Assembly: GCA_000969725.1 (NCBI GenBank)
Contig: JXSR01S074900.1
Source: Ophiothrix spiculata
Taxonomy: Eukaryota > Echinodermata > Ophiuroidea > Amphilepidida > Ophiotrichidae
Strand: one strand, 5' to 3'
Length of the DNA: 37,232 nt
The position numbers and the translations under genes were made by a program. The stretch's first letter is position 1. Each line of letters starts with the position of its first letter. Below the pieces are notes generated by a model. The model did no database searches. It was given only the letters and a program-made list of their open reading frames with translations, and was not told the DNA's origin. This document shows positions 33,545-37,232 of the stretch, one piece after another.

Positions 33545-34428
33545 GTAATGAACACTAACATTGTAAATGATGCTCTTTAAAAGAGATACTGTAATAACTC
33601 GTCCAGTAAAACTACTGATTAGCTGAATGTACATCGCTATTCACCATAAGTCCATTGATTAGTACACGTAAGTCGGCGCACTTTTCAACGTGTCAGGCAC
33701 TTAAGGTACGTGCAAAGCATGGTGCTTGGGAACAGTTATTGAAAATGGAAACACATTTTGCTTCAGATTCTGCTAAATATTTTTATGAAGATAAAATATG
33801 CGGACACATGGATGCATTGCTGTTGATTTGCAATGAACAAATCTGTAGCCTGTTTGCATACCTAAATCATACATCTTACTATTAAAACCACTACTGCATA
33901 TATGGTATATTTTGCCCTTCATTTATTTTCGCGCTCAGCTCACCTTGTGCGAAAATTAATTACCCCCAACAATGGTACCTCAAAACCGTGACAACTTCCA
34001 TTGATGTTTTCATTCATTGTACATTTCCAATTTGACTACATCTAGAAAGTGATTACAGGGGCCAGAACTTTAGCTGAACTTTGCACATCTAGATTAAACT
34101 GGACTTCAGTAAATGATCACAAAAGCTTAAGTGACTGCATGTGTGTATACACGTAATTGTGTTATTTCCTCTTGTAAACATGCACACCAACGCGTATCAA
34201 TACACACCACTGGAATACTCGGTTCACCCCACCCCAGGGGCGTTGAGTAGTACCCAAGAGAAGAAGAGTAAAGTCAAATTGATACTCGACCGTGTGAGCA
34301 CAATCTGCACTTCGGAAATGTACATTAATCTAGATGCATCCAGATTTGACGCTCCCTGGGGGTGTCATTATGCAATCTGGGAAGTAGCTGTGAAAGATTG
34401 TCCATTTATAACTTATAAGACAAATAAG

Positions 34429-34842
34429 TGACCAAATATATTGAAAGGTACCTTAAGGTCGGAAAAGTATGTTACGAGTTATGAACCAATGAAGCTGAGT
34501 CTATTCAAAAATTATGTTAAAGGTCGAATTCCTAATTTCATCAGACACGTTACCTTTGAGGTGTATTCTATCATTTGGGTTCCAACATCCAAAACATAAG
34601 GAAAACCCAAGATAAAAATCCCCTCTCCATTCAAGTTTTCAAATACGATTTTCTCAGTACTAAAGTTTTTTTTTTCAAATCAGCCCGATACCCTTTACCA
34701 ATTTGGATATAAGTTTGCAACAGAACATTTGATAACCAAAAGCAAGGTATAATTTTAAAACTTAAAATTCCAGCTTTCAGATAAAACAAAAAATCAATTT
34801 TGATTTTGGGACCCTCAAGGTACCTTTCAATATGATGGGTCA
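34429..34842. mobile_element. MITE with ~32-bp inverted ends
   Basis: TGACCAAATATATTGAAAGG then TACCTTAAGGTC is matched inverted by GACCCTCAAGGTACCTTTCA then ATATGATGGGTCA at the right, with four or five mismatches. Confidence 0.85.
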
Positions 34843-35441
34843 CATATCGGTGGGGTCTATACTGCTGACCTGTACATAATCAAGTACTGGCGACTTGTTA
34901 TTTTATATTTACTTGTAAGCCAATTTGTCAGTTAATTTGTCAGTTTAACAAACCAAGGTTAGTTCACAACATTAGTCAGCTTAAGGTTCCAGAAAAGCTT
35001 ACTTCAAAGCTTGCAAAAACCAGAAATCAAATCTGCTGTGTGTTCCCGCTAAAGCTGCATATTGCGAGATTGGCGAAGAAGCTTAAAAATTGTGCAAAGT
35101 TTCCCAATAAAAAAGACAAAAACAAGGTGTTTTAGATACACTACGTACACATGAGGTCACAAAACATTTAATTTATTTCAGTTTTTGCCAGAATACACTT
35201 TAAATTCTCGGCTCATTTTGGGGTCGTCTGTCAGTGATTGGCTATCGCAAGTTGTGGATTTATGACATCATCATTTGCACAAAGCCAAAATCCTCGAGAG
35301 GTATTCAGACTATACAAGGACCAAAATATTCACAGAAACAGATGCAATAACAAATGCAGAAGCGAAGTTGCATGCTACTCAATGTTGATTTCTGGAAAAG
35401 TATAACTAAAATGATTAATAACTAATTTTTTTTGCATTTTT

Positions 35442-35636
35442 TAGAATCTGGATATCAATGATCAGGTTTAGTTTTCTCAAATTTTTGATCCTTGTTTTAT
35501 TTTTTGAAATATTGCCAAAAATAGGTCAAATGTAGCCACATTTTACCTATTTTTTTGTAATATCTCCAAAAATAAGATAAAAATCAAAACTTTGAGAAAA
35601 ACAACCTGGACATTTGCTAGATTCTGAAGAGAACTT
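35442..35636. repeat. Foldback with ~95-bp arms and almost no spacer
   Basis: The left arm begins TTTAGAATCTGG and runs through CTCAAATTTTTGAT and ATATTGCCAAAAATAGG. Its inverse follows immediately, ending CTAGATTCTGA. About 75 percent identity. A related left-arm sequence occurs in direct orientation near 3990-4085. Confidence 0.8.
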
Positions 35637-36229
35637 TACTTACAAATTTTACTTTAGCAAGTTTTAGTTAGGCTTTCCAGAAATTTCTGGTGGCAAAAAC
35701 ACACATTTTTGCAAAATGGTAAACTTTTGTCAAAAATCAACATCACTATCGTGTTCCACATACATGTCATTCGGCTTCTAAAATGTATACTTTCATATGG
35801 ATTTAACTTTTAGTTGGTGAGTTAAAGGACAAAAAAAAAAACTGTTCCAAAAATGATGGGTTGACAACAACCTTAATCTACATATGGAGTATAGTAACCT
35901 CTACATAGTAGTTCATATCTGTATAAAGATTCAGATCAAAGACACAGACTATTTTGAGAATCATTTTACACAGGTGGCACAGTTAAGTGCTAAAGGTGTT
36001 TAATTATAATTATACGTACGCTATGAGTAGACATAGACTATGATAAAATTACAGCAACATTGCAGCCGGGCAGATAAAAACATGTGCATGTGTAGATCTA
36101 AATTATCTATATTTTAAACCCCATACAAGCAAAATGGTATATGGAAATGCAGATATTAGCTCCAGTGTTGATTGCCCTGAAGTAAGCTTAAAATAAATAA
36201 AATGAATACTGGGGATTTATAGTGTGCTA

Positions 36230-36545
36230 TGCCTCCCAGATTTGTAATTCCACACGGCCTTTGCACACATTACAGGTGTTTGCTGATCACTGTAGCCCAA
36301 GTAACCTCTATTCCACACCAAGCATCATTCCAGGTTCTGCAGCAACCTTTAGGGGCACTGAACCTTGATCAGCCCACATACACACCATCGCTGCCCGGAT
36401 TAGCTCCCCGAGTTTCGTACGGATTTCCACAAAACAATTAGCTGTTAGTTCCTTGTCCAAGGGAATTTCAAGCATAATCAACTTTTTTTGGCAGGGTTCC
36501 AACTTGGGACCTTTCGCACCGCAAGCAAGCCCCTTACTAAACCCT
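36230..36545 (-). mobile_element. Degenerate SINE-like segment
   Basis: The minus strand has a tRNA-like head with an eroded B box (CAAGTTGGAACCC near 36497-36510) followed by CTTGGACAAGGAA and a GTACGAAACTCGGGG block of SINE character. Both overlapping ORFs here are unconvincing as proteins. Confidence 0.4.
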
Positions 36546-36914
36546 ATCTTACAATTAAGGCCACAGTTGGACTAATATATCTAAATTGTAAATCGATGCT
36601 TTTCTACTTTTCTGAAGATGTTCCACATAAAGCAAAGTGCTGAATACTACTATTTTTTCTCACATAATTGTTTATTTGCAACCAAAAACCAAGGCATAAA
36701 CTTGCTTGGAGAGCAAGCTGTGATTGGCCTTCCAGTGGTCTCAATAATTAAATATTAATATAACCCTTAACCATACTAACTTGCTTTAATTTAAAAACTA
36801 TCTTTTTGGAAACCTCTATACCAGAAAGGCACAGCCGCACTTCAGAGTTTTGCTCTTCTTAACCATAACCCCCTACCCCAATTTTCTCGGAAATTTACAA
36901 ATCAAAAATATCGG

Positions 36915-36990
36915 GTTTCCACCTGGGCTCGAACCCGGTACCTCTCACATCCCAAACCATTATCACTATGTCAAGCCACCGATCAGGCGC
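36915..36990 (-). mobile_element. tRNA-like SINE head
   Basis: The minus strand carries GGTGGCTTGACATAGTGATAAT and a near-perfect B box GGTTCGAGCCC. The flanks do not pair as an acceptor stem, so a functional tRNA is unlikely. Confidence 0.5.
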
Positions 36991-37232
36991 TGCCATGGCA
37001 GCAATTTCGTGATCGTTACTAACTCCGGTCTATGACGTATTCGGACTTAGTTGATTTGCCTAACTTTGCAGAATGGTATTTTTTGGTGTTTGGTAGGGTT
37101 AGGGTTAATTGCTCTAGATCTCCTCAATTGTTCTTGGTGAGCAATTTTGGAGCTCCTCTTAAAATGCAAGGTTTCCAATCTTTATTGATTTGAGCCTTTG
37201 TTTTGCTGTCCTTATGCTCACCTTTTAAAACA

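Larger units (their letters stand above)
31815..37232 (-). other. Sequence upstream of exon a (presumed intron); no exon recognised
   Basis: Contains the foldbacks 31919-32184 and 35442-35636, MITEs 33275-33544 and 34429-34842, a LINE 3' end at 32644-32700 (minus) and tRNA-like SINE pieces near 36230-36545 and 36915-36990. The minus strand was searched for the FYG and ATQYIAPLMANF motifs of the first half of the PLXDC nidogen-like region; neither was seen. Confidence 0.6.

Noticed and set aside
34141..34431. 96-codon plus-strand ORF
   Set aside because: No family resemblance or splice sites, and its end runs into a MITE terminus at 34429.
36229..36502. Overlapping ORFs on both strands (70 and 64 codons)
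   Set aside because: The interval has SINE character with a degenerate B box; opposite-strand overlap is explained by the repeat.

Overview
The window is animal nuclear DNA: AT-rich, intron-dominated, crowded with short inverted-repeat transposons, tRNA-derived SINEs and LINE 3' ends, and containing one 620-base assembly gap (16346-16965). The style of the repeats and the single gene point to a marine invertebrate, most likely a non-chordate deuterostome (echinoderm or hemichordate). That assignment is inference; no species-diagnostic sequence was recognised.

One gene is supported. It runs on the minus strand across most of the window and is a homologue of plexin domain-containing protein (PLXDC1/PLXDC2, TEM7 family), a single-pass membrane protein. 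Seven internal coding exons were found by reading the minus strand for splice sites and family motifs. In transcription order they are 31761-31814, 23727-23791, 23010-23103, 15125-15220, 12025-12161, 8780-8870 and 7432-7551. All have AG/GT borders, all six junction phases agree (1,0,1,1,0,1), and together they give 657 coding nt (219 codons). They encode the second half of the nidogen-like region, the RRS-I-x-QYH linker, the PSI domain, a short cysteine-containing stalk and one EGF-like domain. The 5' exons (signal peptide, first half of the nidogen-like region) and 3' exons (membrane span, cytoplasmic tail) were not found and probably lie outside the window.

The most unusual structure is in the 1228-base intron after the stalk exon. 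About 920 bases of it are a 95-bp tandem array in which every unit is a copy of the 3' two-thirds of that exon plus its 5' splice site and 20 bases of intron. Ten evenly spaced donor sites result, most copies still read in the exon's frame, and only the outermost copy has the normal acceptor.

Layout: 1-7431 downstream sequence with MITEs and LINE ends; 7432-8870 EGF exon, exon-derived array and stalk exon; 8871-15220 PSI and linker exons with a LINE 3' end and a Tc1-like MITE; 15221-23009 large intron with the gap and several MITEs; 23010-23791 two nidogen-like exons separated by a SINE; 23792-31760 large intron with two long foldbacks and SINEs; 31761-31814 the most 5' exon seen; 31815-37232 upstream intron sequence with MITEs, foldbacks and SINEs. 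No second gene, RNA gene or CRISPR array was found.
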